Shown here: positions 45,689-54,015 of the stretch, one piece after another
How the letters are laid out: each line of letters begins with the position of its first letter
Numbering within the stretch: position 1 is the first letter of the stretch
Origin: Kordiimonadales bacterium IMCC3096
GTDB taxonomy: Bacteria; Pseudomonadota; Alphaproteobacteria; Minwuiales; Minwuiaceae
Direction: 5' to 3'
Length of the DNA: 64,000 bases
Assembly (NCBI GenBank): GCA_016865035.1
Contig: CP018227.1
Coordinates: 1-64,000, forward strand
The notes under the pieces: model-generated
The model's database searches: none
Told to the model about the DNA's origin: nothing
What the model saw: the letters and a program-made list of their open reading frames with translations, nothing else
Program-made: the position numbers and the translations under genes

Positions 45689-46622
45689 TCTGCTTCCTCC
45701 TGCTCCGGCCCCAGCTTACCAGAAGCGGGCCTGCCACCGCGCAGGCCAGACCGACCAGGAACAGTGGCGTGATCACCTCATCCAGCAACAGCGCTCCGAA
45801 CGCTGTCGCGGCGATGGGGCTCAGCGGTACCCAGATCGCCGCCCGTGTAGGCGACAGTCGGCGCAGGCCCCAGTTGAACAGCAGCATGCTGGCCGTGCCG
45901 CCCGCCACGGCCAGATAGATCGCCAGCCACCAGTCACTCTCCGAATAGCCCGGCCCCGTGGTGAACATCCCTTCAGCGGCGGCGAACGGCAACATCATGA
46001 TCACGCCCCCCAGCATCGCCAGCAGGGAGATCGGCGCGACCGAGTAGCGCTGATACAGCCGGGCAGAGAAGGCGTTGTAGGTGGCACCGCAACAGACGGC
46101 GAGGAAGAACAGCCCCTCCCCCCACAGGCTGTCGCCGCCGACATCCGCGCTGAATGCCTTCTCCCCAACAGCGAGAGAGACACCCGCAAACGACAGGATG
46201 GCGGCGATGGTCATGAACCATGAGACATGGTCCCGCCCGCCCGCAGCCGCGATCAGCATTGTCAGGATGGGAATCAGCGCGAAGATGACCGCACCACGTG
46301 CAGCGGGTATCTCCTGCAGGGCCGTGTTCACGAACAGATGGAACAGCCCGAACTGCATGACGCCGAGCCCCAGTGCCAGCAGAACATCGGCGCGGGCAAT
46401 CTGCCATTGTGACCGGCGCAGGGCCAGCGGCACCAGACAGGCGGCAGCCAGGAAATAGCGCAGGAACGCAAGGGTCGCCGGTGCGTCCGAATGCTCCATG
46501 ATCGCGCGTGCGGCCACGAAGGAACTGCCCAGCAGGACGACCGAGCAGAACAGTGCTGCATGTGGCAGGAAATCCGGCGGCGCGGAGGTCGCGTCCTGGA
46601 ATCGTTCCTCACCTGTCGACAA
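45681..46622 (-). CDS. DMT-superfamily EamA transporter
   Basis: This 313-residue inner-membrane permease has ten hydrophobic segments in two EamA repeats (LGSSFVAARAIME, FALIPILTMLIAAAGG; the second repeat contains YNAFSARLYQRY and LSPTRAAIWVPLSPIAATAFGALLLDE). The start is a TTG supported by ggggagg nine bases upstream. It overlaps the downstream SDR gene by eight bases. It is only distantly related to the exporter at 41439-42431. The substrate is unknown. Confidence 0.87.
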   Translation of the reverse strand: MSTGEERFQDATSAPPDFLPHAALFCSVVLLGSSFVAARAIMEHSDAPATLAFLRYFLAAACLVPLALRRSQWQIARADVLLALGLGVMQFGLFHLFVNTALQEIPAARGAVIFALIPILTMLIAAAGGRDHVSWFMTIAAILSFAGVSLAVGEKAFSADVGGDSLWGEGLFFLAVCCGATYNAFSARLYQRYSVAPISLLAMLGGVIMMLPFAAAEGMFTTGPGYSESDWWLAIYLAVAGGTASMLLFNWGLRRLSPTRAAIWVPLSPIAATAFGALLLDEVITPLFLVGLACAVAGPLLVSWGRSRRKQNG

Positions 46623-46693
46623 GGAACCCGCCTCCCCGCGCTGTCACCCGTGATGGGCGCACATTCGCATGCGGCGGGTCAGGCTGCAAAGCC

Positions 46694-48295
46694 TCAGTAG
46701 CGGTTTTCCCATCCGCCGATCAGCTGACCGCGCGCGTAGCGAATGCCGAGGTCCGAAACGGTCTGCTTGTCCTCCGGACGGTTCACACTGGTGGCAATCA
46801 GCTCGATCTGGCGGTTGCGCCAGTTCTCGATCAGTCCCCGCACGAGGAAGCGCCCGTCCTTCTGCGCCAGCAGCCCGGTCAGGCGATCCGTCGATACCTC
46901 GATATAGCCACGCGCGCCTTCACCGCTGACCAGGGAACCGGCGCGATGATCGGCGTCGCCCGCAATGAAGGCATAGAAATCCGGCACCGACAGGCACAAC
47001 GCGGATGCCGACATGTCCTGTTCGACCATCTCGCTGCCCTTGCCGTTCAGCTTCCCGCTCAGGGCCTCGTAGGGGCGCAGGACCAGATACTCGCTCCTGA
47101 TGCCGCTCTTGCGCGCCAGGGTCTCCAGGCGTGTCCGCACGGTCGTCTGCTTCAGATATTCCTGGCGGATGGAGGCGAGCACACGGAAAGCAATCGACTG
47201 CCAGGTCCTGGCCTCCAGATGCTGGCGAATGGCCTGTTCCACGACTGCGACCTCGAAATCACACTGGACGTCATCCGCCTCGACCAGTCCAAAGACCTGT
47301 TCCGGCGTCACGATCTGGTCCCCGACCTTCAGGTCCGCCCCCACGAGCTGCATCGCGATCTTGTTGCGCTTCAGGCTCAGGACAGGGCGGATCCGGCGCT
47401 GGAAACTGCCGCTGGAGATGGCCTGACGGACATCCACCAGCATCTGCTCCGCAGCTGTCATGGCCTCTGAATGCGCCTCCGCCAGTCCCGACCGGCTGAA
47501 ACCACGCTTCAGCCCGCGGCGCAGGCCGGAAAGCATGTGACCAAGGGTACCGCGCGCGGCAGCGGCAGATACGGCGCCCGTATCGGACACGACCTGCTGG
47601 GCCGCCAGACCTCCGGCGTCCTTCAGAACGCCCCTGGATACTGCTTCCTGCCCCACGTCACTCAGCAGGCGGGCACTGTCATAGTCCTTGCCATGCACGA
47701 CGCCATAGGCCCCGTCGGACAGATCCGTGGTGCCGCTCGCGCCCAGGTTTCGGGCACGTTCGTCAACGATACGCCGGAAGTCCCTCGCCTTGTCTGTCGA
47801 ACCGAAGGCGCCGAGCCCTCCTTCCACCGACATCAGCGTGATGCCCTTGTCCTGATTGCCATCGGCCAGCAGGCCGGCCATGCGATCCAGCCCGGCACCG
47901 GCATCATCGTCCCCGCCCACGACGGCACTGTCGATGGGTGCAGCCTCCCAGGCGTCAGGCGCTCTGGTCGGCGCCAGATGGACAAGGAATCCATCAGCCG
48001 GTCCCTTGCCCGCCGGGCGCACACGCAGACCGAAGTGAGCCTGCAGGCCGTCGGGCCGGTCGTACGTAATGACATGTGCGCCGCCCGCTTCCCCCTTGGA
48101 GAGGGCACCCAGCGCCCGGCTCAGGGTCGCGCTGGCCTCGGCACTGAACACATCCGACACCGGCCTGCGCCAGAGTTCGACACTGGACCGGCCGAGCAGC
48201 CTGTCCGTATCGCCGTTCAATTCGCCGATCTCACCATGGGCATCCAGGCGCAGAGTCAGGCTCGACTCGTCAGGCGTTGACGCTTGCATCATCAT
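46694..48295 (-). CDS. PAS protein with degenerate EAL-like domain
   Basis: This 533-residue cytoplasmic protein has an N-terminal PAS-like segment (residues ~10-110, DAHGEIGELNGDTDRLLGRSS) and a linker with a possible degenerate GGDEF remnant (LSDGAYGVVHGK). The C-terminal EAL-like domain (~285-530) ends with GIRYARGQLIGG. The catalytic residues are replaced: EALLRW is QLVGAD, the AEGVE loop is IATSVN, and no DDFG aspartates remain. It therefore should not hydrolyse cyclic-di-GMP and may instead bind a ligand or partner. Start at 48295 has ggtgagag upstream. The domain assignments are moderately secure. Confidence 0.75.
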   Translation of the reverse strand: MMMQASTPDESSLTLRLDAHGEIGELNGDTDRLLGRSSVELWRRPVSDVFSAEASATLSRALGALSKGEAGGAHVITYDRPDGLQAHFGLRVRPAGKGPADGFLVHLAPTRAPDAWEAAPIDSAVVGGDDDAGAGLDRMAGLLADGNQDKGITLMSVEGGLGAFGSTDKARDFRRIVDERARNLGASGTTDLSDGAYGVVHGKDYDSARLLSDVGQEAVSRGVLKDAGGLAAQQVVSDTGAVSAAAARGTLGHMLSGLRRGLKRGFSRSGLAEAHSEAMTAAEQMLVDVRQAISSGSFQRRIRPVLSLKRNKIAMQLVGADLKVGDQIVTPEQVFGLVEADDVQCDFEVAVVEQAIRQHLEARTWQSIAFRVLASIRQEYLKQTTVRTRLETLARKSGIRSEYLVLRPYEALSGKLNGKGSEMVEQDMSASALCLSVPDFYAFIAGDADHRAGSLVSGEGARGYIEVSTDRLTGLLAQKDGRFLVRGLIENWRNRQIELIATSVNRPEDKQTVSDLGIRYARGQLIGGWENRY

Positions 48296-48449
48296 GATCT
48301 CTCACCCTGTAGATTGGATCGTTTCGGCATTGCTCGGAACAGAATGCCGCCAGCCCATCAAAAAACAGTTAATTCAATGGGTTGTCTTGAGCACGCTTCT
48401 ATTCGACCATTAAACGGTCATGAGTGCGTGAGCTGGGGAGGCAGATGCA

Positions 48450-49376
48450 ATGACGGATTTCAGACTGGTGGCCGAGGGCCTGCGCTTTCCGGAGGGGCCG
48501 ATAGCCCTGCCCGACGGCGATGTACTGGTGGTCGAGATTGCCGCGGGGCGGCTGACCAGGGTGCACCCGGACGGTACGAAGACCGTGGTCGCAACGCCCG
48601 GCGGCGGCCCCAATGGCGCGGCCATGGGACCGGACGGCAAATGCTATGTCTGCAACAATGGCGGCTTCCGTATCCTGGAAAGCAAGGGACGGCTGTTTCC
48701 GCTGGATCAGCCTGACGACTATTCGGGCGGCCGCATCGAACGGATCGATATCGAGACCGGTGCCGTCGAGACCCTTTACACGCACTGCAACGGCCATGCG
48801 CTGAAGGGGCCGAACGATATCGTCTTCGACGCAGCAGGCGGCTTCTGGTTCACCGATCATGGCAAGGTCCGCGAACGCGACCGGGATGTCACCGGCATCT
48901 ACTATGCGGCAGCGGATGGCAGCCGGATCGAGGAGATGATCTTTCCGTCAGAGAGTCCGAACGGCATCGGCCTCTCCCCCTCCGAGGACGAACTCTATGT
49001 CGCCGAGACCCATACCGGACGGGTCTGGGCCTATGCCCTGAACGGACCGGGGCGGCTGGCGGCGCCGAAGCAGCCGATCCGCGGCCATCAGGGCAGACTG
49101 ATCGCGGGGCTGCCGGGGCATCAGTTGCTGGATTCCCTTGCCGTCGATGGCAATGGCAATGTCTGTGTCGCCACCATCCACAATGGCGGCATCACGGTGA
49201 TCCCGCCGGACGGCAGCCACTACCGGCACGTCCCCATGCCGGACCCGATCACCACCAACATCTGCTTTGGTGGCCCGGACATGAAGACGGCCTGGATCAC
49301 GCTGAGCTCGACAGGCAGGCTGGTCGCGATGGACTGGCCTGTGCCGGGTCTGAAGCTGAATTTTCTGAACAAGTAG
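48450..49376 (+). CDS. SMP-30/gluconolactonase-like beta-propeller
   Basis: This 308-residue SMP-30/GNL/LRE-family beta-propeller lactonase has metal ligands in the expected places: Glu in RFPEGPIALPDGD, Asn in SPNGIGLSPSEDELYVAETHTGRV and Asp in LDSLAVDGNGNVCVATI. It would open a sugar or other lactone. The ATG follows a ggggagg site. It is convergent with the HxlR regulator gene, with one base between their stops, and is divergent from the degenerate EAL gene. No sugar dehydrogenase is adjacent. Confidence 0.88.
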   Translation: MTDFRLVAEGLRFPEGPIALPDGDVLVVEIAAGRLTRVHPDGTKTVVATPGGGPNGAAMGPDGKCYVCNNGGFRILESKGRLFPLDQPDDYSGGRIERIDIETGAVETLYTHCNGHALKGPNDIVFDAAGGFWFTDHGKVRERDRDVTGIYYAAADGSRIEEMIFPSESPNGIGLSPSEDELYVAETHTGRVWAYALNGPGRLAAPKQPIRGHQGRLIAGLPGHQLLDSLAVDGNGNVCVATIHNGGITVIPPDGSHYRHVPMPDPITTNICFGGPDMKTAWITLSSTGRLVAMDWPVPGLKLNFLNK

Positions 49377-49377
49377 G

Positions 49378-49857
49378 TCAGCGCTGACCGGCCCGGCTCC
49401 GGCGAACGGCCCTGAATCCGCGGCTCAGGTGTGCGCGTGCGTCCCTCGCCCCCATGGGTTCCCCGCATTCGCTGCAGGTCATCCTTGGATGCGTGAAGCA
49501 TTCACAGCCCTTGTGGACGATCCGCACCGGCGCGACACCTTCGTGCAGCCAGCGATCACCCCATTGCTTCAAGGCAACGATGATCGGCCACAGATCCTGG
49601 CCCATCCTGGTCAGGCTGTACTCATGCCGCACCGGACGCTCCGAATAGGCACTGCGCCGGACGACCCCCAGCGCAACCAGCTTCTTCAGGCGCTGCGACA
49701 GCAGATGGGACGACATGCCCGTATGGCGCAGGAAATCGTCGAACCGGCGGGTTCCCAGGAACATCTCCCGCAGGATCAGCAGGGTCCATTGGTCGCCCAC
49801 AACGGCAACCGCGCGGGCCACCGTACAGGCATCTGATGAAAGGTCGGCGCGACTCAT
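49378..49857 (-). CDS. HxlR-family winged-helix regulator
   Basis: This 159-residue HxlR-type regulator has the N-terminal cysteine-containing DACTVARAVAVVGDQWTLLILREM, the winged-helix recognition segment GMSSHLLSQRLKKLVALGVV, a YSLTRMGQDL hinge and a C-terminal cysteine-rich tail (HKGCECF, MTCSECGEPMG). The N-terminal cysteine is where redox- or electrophile-sensing HxlR proteins are modified. It is transcribed divergently from the GST gene and probably represses that operon and itself through the palindrome at 49888-49904. The signal is unknown. Confidence 0.88.
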   Translation of the reverse strand: MSRADLSSDACTVARAVAVVGDQWTLLILREMFLGTRRFDDFLRHTGMSSHLLSQRLKKLVALGVVRRSAYSERPVRHEYSLTRMGQDLWPIIVALKQWGDRWLHEGVAPVRIVHKGCECFTHPRMTCSECGEPMGARDARAHLSRGFRAVRRSRAGQR

Positions 49858-49887
49858 GAAGACACACTTCCAATATTGAATTGACTT

Positions 49888-49904
49888 GCTTCAGAAATTG
49901 AAGC
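49888..49904. promoter_or_regulatory. Candidate HxlR operator
   Basis: The perfect inverted repeat gcttca/tgaagc has a five-base centre (gaaat), midway between the divergent HxlR and GST genes. A second short palindrome, caatattg (49871-49878), lies ten bases to the left. The 96-base gap is AT-rich, so both promoters probably overlap these sites, as expected of an autoregulated divergent pair. Confidence 0.45.
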
Positions 49905-49953
49905 TACATCGGATCAGTCGCTTGCAGAAGCATTTCCTGGGGAGGAGGCCGCC

Positions 49954-50556
49954 ATGAAAGTATATTTCGCACCGCGATCCCGTGCCGTTCGCACGGTCTG
50001 GCTGCTGGAGGAGATCGGCAAGCCCTACGAGCTGGAGCGGTTCACGCTGGGCCAGAAGGAAATGCGCGGCCCGGAATATGCGCGGATCAATCCGAACGGA
50101 CGCGTGCCAACCCTGATCGACGGCGATGTCACGATCACCGAGAGCACTGCAATCGCACAGTATCTCGGGGCGAAGTATGCACCCCATCTGACCCCGGGCG
50201 CCGACGCGCCGAATTTCGCGTTGTACCTGCAGTGGCTGCACTATGCCGAGGGCATGATCATGCCCCCGTTCAACAACTATGTGGTGGAGACCATCCTGCT
50301 GCCGCCCGACCGTCGCAATCCCGAGATCGCGGCCCGCTCGGTCAAGCTGATCAGCCGCACCCTGCTGGCCGTCGAGAAGCATATGGAGGGGCGGGAGTAT
50401 CTGGCGGGCGACTTCACGGTCGCCGATACCATCACGGGGCACGCGGTGGTCATGGCACGGTCGATCGGGATTGATTTCAGTGCCTTGCCCAACCTTTCGG
50501 CCTATGCCGACCGGCTGGAGGCCCGCCCGGCCTACGTGAAGGCAGCGTCGCTCTGA
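49954..50556 (+). CDS. Glutathione S-transferase
   Basis: This 200-residue GST has an N-terminal thioredoxin-like domain (PRSRAVRTVWLLEEIG, INPNGRVPTLIDGD, TESTAIAQYL) and a C-terminal helical domain (YLAGDFTVADTITGHAV). Conserved glutathione-contact segments (the VPTL cis-proline and the ESTAI pair) are present. It would conjugate or thiol-transfer glutathione to an electrophile or isomerise a metabolite. Its stop overlaps the start of the enoyl-CoA hydratase gene by one base (TGATG), so a pathway enzyme role is likelier than general detoxification. Confidence 0.9.
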   Translation: MKVYFAPRSRAVRTVWLLEEIGKPYELERFTLGQKEMRGPEYARINPNGRVPTLIDGDVTITESTAIAQYLGAKYAPHLTPGADAPNFALYLQWLHYAEGMIMPPFNNYVVETILLPPDRRNPEIAARSVKLISRTLLAVEKHMEGREYLAGDFTVADTITGHAVVMARSIGIDFSALPNLSAYADRLEARPAYVKAASL

Positions 50557-51374
50557 TGGAACGCAGGGTCGAGACCGGCACCGACCAGCTGCTCTGCACC
50601 GTCAGGGACCATGTGGCCACGGTCGCGTTCAACCGCCCGGAAAGGCGGAACGCGCTGGGCGACATCGTGACCCCTGCGTTACGCGAGATCCTGCTGGTGC
50701 TGGAGGCCGATCCGGATGTGCGTGCCGTCGTGCTTACCGGTGTTGGCAAGGCCTTCTGTGCCGGTGGCGACGTGAAGGGCATGGGTGCGGCGCGGGGTAA
50801 GGACAGCCGCACGGTGGATGAGAAGATCCGCGAGTTGCAGCACCGCCAGCACGGGCTGACACTGCGCCTGCATGAACTGCCGAAGCCAACGATCGCCGCC
50901 CTGCCCGGCGCGGCGGCAGGTGCAGGCATGTCGATTGCCTTGGCCTGCGATATCAGGATCGGATCGACGAACGCATTCCTCGTACCCGGCTTCGCGGCCA
51001 TCGGCCTGTCGGGCGACTATGGCGGGTCATGGCAACTGACACAGCTTGTCGGCCCTGCGAAAGCCAAGGAGATCTACTTCTCTGGCAGACGCGTGGCGGC
51101 ACAGGAGGCGCTGGCGCTGGGACTCCTGAACGAAGTCGTCGCGGAGGACCGGCTGGCCGCACGAACGGCGGAACTTGCCGGACAGATCGCCAGCGGCCCG
51201 CCACTGGCGATTCGATACATGAAGCAGAACATCAACCGGGCGACACAGGCCGACTTCCGCACCTGCCTGGACTGGGAGGCGGATCGCCTGGTCCGTGTCG
51301 CCCAGACCGCCGACCATCGGGAGGCCGTGCAGGCCTTCATCGAGAAGCGTCCGCCAACCTTCAGGGGAATCTAG
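50556..51374 (+). CDS. Enoyl-CoA hydratase/isomerase family protein
   Basis: This 272-residue crotonase-fold protein has the CoA oxyanion-hole segments GKAFCAGGDVKGM near residue 65 and LPGAAAGAGMSIALACDI near residue 120. Both glycines expected for thioester polarisation are present. The N-terminal segment FNRPERRNALGDIV is typical. Its start overlaps the GST stop by one base and its stop adjoins the next gene, so it is in a tight operon. Hydratase, isomerase or hydrolase activity cannot be decided from sequence. Confidence 0.9.
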   Translation: MERRVETGTDQLLCTVRDHVATVAFNRPERRNALGDIVTPALREILLVLEADPDVRAVVLTGVGKAFCAGGDVKGMGAARGKDSRTVDEKIRELQHRQHGLTLRLHELPKPTIAALPGAAAGAGMSIALACDIRIGSTNAFLVPGFAAIGLSGDYGGSWQLTQLVGPAKAKEIYFSGRRVAAQEALALGLLNEVVAEDRLAARTAELAGQIASGPPLAIRYMKQNINRATQADFRTCLDWEADRLVRVAQTADHREAVQAFIEKRPPTFRGI

Positions 51375-52112
51375 ATGCAGGAGAAACCGGTCTGCCTCGT
51401 CATCGGGGCCGGGGACTATATCGGCGCGGCCATCGCGAAGCGCTTCGCCAGGGGTGGGTTCCATGTCGTCATGGGCCGCAGGCGCGGCGAGGAATTCGCG
51501 CCGCTTGTCGCCGAGATCGAGGCCGCGGGCGGCTCCGCCCAGGGTTTCACCTGGGACGCGCGCAAGGAAGAGACCGCCGTCGGGATGTTCGCCATGGTGG
51601 AGAAGGAAATCGGCCCCGTCGCGATCTGCATCTTCAATGTCGGCGGCAACGTGCACTTTCCCATTCTGGAGACCACGGAACGGGTCTTCCGCAAGGTCTG
51701 GGAAATGTGTGCCTACGGCGCGTTCCTGACAGGGCGGGAAGCAGCGAAATACATGGTGCCGCGCGCGAAGGGCTCGATCTTCTTCACTGGTGCGACGGCC
51801 TCGGTGAAGGGCAGCAGCGGCTTCGCGGCCTTTGCGTCAGGCAAGTTCGCCCTGCGCGGGCTGGCCCAGTCCATGGCGCGCGAACTGGGTCCGAAGAACA
51901 TCCATGTGGCGCATCTGATCATAGACGCAGGTGTCGATACGGAATTCGTGCGCGACAGGAAACGCCAGGCGGGCATCGACCCTGACAGCCTGCCTGCGGA
52001 TACACTGATGAACCCGGACAGTATCGCCGAGACCTACTGGAACCTGCACCACCAGACCCGCGACGGCTGGACCCACGAGATTGATATCCGCCCCTTCGCG
52101 GAAACCTGGTAG
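51375..52112 (+). CDS. SDR-like protein with Phe in place of catalytic Tyr
   Basis: This 245-residue SDR-fold protein starts directly after the enoyl-CoA hydratase stop. It has a variant nucleotide loop (IGAGDYIGAAIAKRFA), IFNVGGNV in place of the usual NNAG, FFTGATASVKG, and Phe153-x3-Lys157 (FASGK) instead of Tyr-x3-Lys. It is homologous over its length to the protein at 20847-21548, including VAHLIIDAGV and the C-terminal PFAETW/PWVEKF ending. Such FxxxK SDRs are a widespread uncharacterised subgroup, to my knowledge. Its role in the GST operon is unknown. Confidence 0.82.
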   Translation: MQEKPVCLVIGAGDYIGAAIAKRFARGGFHVVMGRRRGEEFAPLVAEIEAAGGSAQGFTWDARKEETAVGMFAMVEKEIGPVAICIFNVGGNVHFPILETTERVFRKVWEMCAYGAFLTGREAAKYMVPRAKGSIFFTGATASVKGSSGFAAFASGKFALRGLAQSMARELGPKNIHVAHLIIDAGVDTEFVRDRKRQAGIDPDSLPADTLMNPDSIAETYWNLHHQTRDGWTHEIDIRPFAETW

Positions 52113-52118
52113 GGGCGG

Positions 52119-53558
52119 TCAACCGGCCTGCTTCGCGCTCCCCGGACCGGTGCGGAACAACTCCTCCGGTACCGGTGCACGGAAACTTTCCGCCGTGTAG
52201 CGCCAGATCTTCACATCGTCGGACCAGTGATCGCGCGGCAGTCCGGCCTTGACCTTCAGACCGTACAGGAAGGCCTCCGGTGTCGGCAGTCCGTCCCAGA
52301 CCTTGGGCAGGAACGTTCCGCGCTTTCCCGCCGACTGCAGGATCAGGCCGTCGCGACCGGGCCGCAGCCGGGCCTTCAGATCGTCCTCATCGGCGAAGGC
52401 AAACGGCGCGGGGGTGGAGAGCACCGAGATCTCCAGCTCCGATTCCCTGAATTCCGGCACGGTCAGCGCCCGAAAGCGGGGATCCTCGAAACCGGCGGAT
52501 ACGGCGTTCCAGGCCACGTCGGCCGCCAGAGGCCTGTGGGCCTGCAGCGAACCGATGCACCCGCGCAACCGTCCCCTTCGTTCGATCGTGACAAAGCTGG
52601 CGGCGATGCTGCGCAGTTCGCTCGGGAAGGTCTCGAGCGATATGTCCGGGCGCTTGTTGCGGGCCATACGGATGGCGATAGCGCGCGCGGCTGTGGTCAG
52701 CAACAGACGACGATGCGCATCCGCGAGGCGCGCTGTCTCCGACGGCTCCAGCGCCCAGGCGCCATATCCGACAACCCGGTCCTTCGGGCCAGCCGTGTCG
52801 CCGGAGTTGCGGACATCCAGCCGGGTGACGCGATAGCCGAGGCGTGAAACATGTTGCAGCAGGCCGTTCACCGGACGGCTGCCACAGGCCTCCCTGGGAC
52901 CGAAACTGCCGACAGCCTGCCGCTCGATCCGGGCTACCGTTTCACCGTCGATCTGACAGGCGGTTGCGTGATCATGATAGTGCGACAGGTCGGTGGAGAT
53001 GACGACCAGCGTCTCCGGGCCACCCCACAGGCGCGCCAGCAGGGTCGCGACCTGATCGGGGGTCGCGTCGCCAACCACGATCGGCACCAGCGCGAAGTCG
53101 GCGCCAAGCGCACGCTGCAGGAACGGCAGATGGACCTCCAGGCTGTGTTCCTGGGCATGGGCTTCATCATGCGTGACCACACCCGGAAAATCCCGAAGCG
53201 CGTCCATCACCTGCCGGTCCAGCCTTACCGCACCAAGGGGAGTCTGAAACGCATCCACCGAAGGCAAGGCGAAGCCCCTGAAGGCCACCCTGTGCGCGGG
53301 CCCGAGCAGGATGACCCGGCGAATGGTCGCCCTGGCAGGCAGGACACGCTGATAGGCGCTCGCGGCAACCGCACCGGAATAGACATAGCCTGCATGGGGC
53401 GCGATCAGGGCCTTCGGCGCGGGCAATGGCCCGGCATGGCGAGCCGCCGCATCCTTCAGCAGGCCATCGACCGTCCGGGCGAGTTCCACCCCCTCCCCCG
53501 GATAGAACCGCCCGGCAACGGCAGGCGGGCGAACGGAAACGGTGGCTTCCATGCTCAA
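52119..53558 (-). CDS. MEMO1-AMMECR1 fusion protein
   Basis: This 479-residue fusion has a MEMO1-like domain at about residues 8-270 (VAGRFYPGEG, APHAGYVYSGAVAASAYQ, HAQEHSLEVHLPFLQ, STDLSHYHDH) and an AMMECR1 domain at about 290-460 (SFVTIERRGRLRGCIGSL, GFEDPRFRALT, WDGLPTPEAFLYGLKVKAGL). Bacterial pairs of these domains usually accompany a radical SAM protein in the so-called AmmeMemoRadiSam set, but no such gene is present here. The MEMO part resembles dioxygenase-like metal-binding folds. Its start overlaps the stop of the EthD gene by four bases. The function is unknown. Confidence 0.85.
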   Translation of the reverse strand: MSMEATVSVRPPAVAGRFYPGEGVELARTVDGLLKDAAARHAGPLPAPKALIAPHAGYVYSGAVAASAYQRVLPARATIRRVILLGPAHRVAFRGFALPSVDAFQTPLGAVRLDRQVMDALRDFPGVVTHDEAHAQEHSLEVHLPFLQRALGADFALVPIVVGDATPDQVATLLARLWGGPETLVVISTDLSHYHDHATACQIDGETVARIERQAVGSFGPREACGSRPVNGLLQHVSRLGYRVTRLDVRNSGDTAGPKDRVVGYGAWALEPSETARLADAHRRLLLTTAARAIAIRMARNKRPDISLETFPSELRSIAASFVTIERRGRLRGCIGSLQAHRPLAADVAWNAVSAGFEDPRFRALTVPEFRESELEISVLSTPAPFAFADEDDLKARLRPGRDGLILQSAGKRGTFLPKVWDGLPTPEAFLYGLKVKAGLPRDHWSDDVKIWRYTAESFRAPVPEELFRTGPGSAKQAG

Positions 53559-53938
53559 TCCAGATGCTCCGAGCCGACGATCACATGCTCCTGCCCGAAC
53601 CAGAGCGGCGAGTTCGGCAGGTCGATGAACTTCGCCTCATCCTCCAGCAGGATCCTGCCTGCCTCCCGGGCAGCCGGATCCTGGGCTGATGCCTCCAGAT
53701 CCTCCATGGACTTCCACCAGAGTTCCGCCACGCCGTCATAGGGTTCCGGCGCCTTGCGGACCTTCTGCATCGGTGCGCTCAGCACGGTCTGCAGTGCATG
53801 CACCTGAACGTAGCGCACCATGCGCAGTGCCGGCTGATGCTGCCGCACCAGCGGGGCATGGCGGTTGAGCCAGTAATCATGGAATTCCGCCAGGGTGAGT
53901 TCGGGCCTGCGTCGCAGGCAAAAGGTGATCTTGAACAT
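53555..53938 (-). CDS. EthD-domain (ferredoxin-like) protein
   Basis: This 127-residue protein of the EthD/dimeric alpha-beta barrel type has the characteristic TLAEFHDYWLNRHAPLV near the N-terminus, then MVRYVQVH and a PYDGVAELWW strand. Members include proteins needed for ether degradation and decarboxylases or cyclases of similar fold. It is the first gene of a two-gene operon with the MEMO1-AMMECR1 fusion (ATGA overlap). It is divergent from the DUF3237 pair across a 77-base gap. A gggagga site precedes the ATG. Confidence 0.85.
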   Translation of the reverse strand: MFKITFCLRRRPELTLAEFHDYWLNRHAPLVRQHQPALRMVRYVQVHALQTVLSAPMQKVRKAPEPYDGVAELWWKSMEDLEASAQDPAAREAGRILLEDEAKFIDLPNSPLWFGQEHVIVGSEHLD

Positions 53939-54015
53939 TGCCGGGCATCCTCCCTGTATCCGACGCTGTGACGGCCCTATAGTGGCACAGATTGTGGGGT
54001 GAAGGGGGTGGTGGC

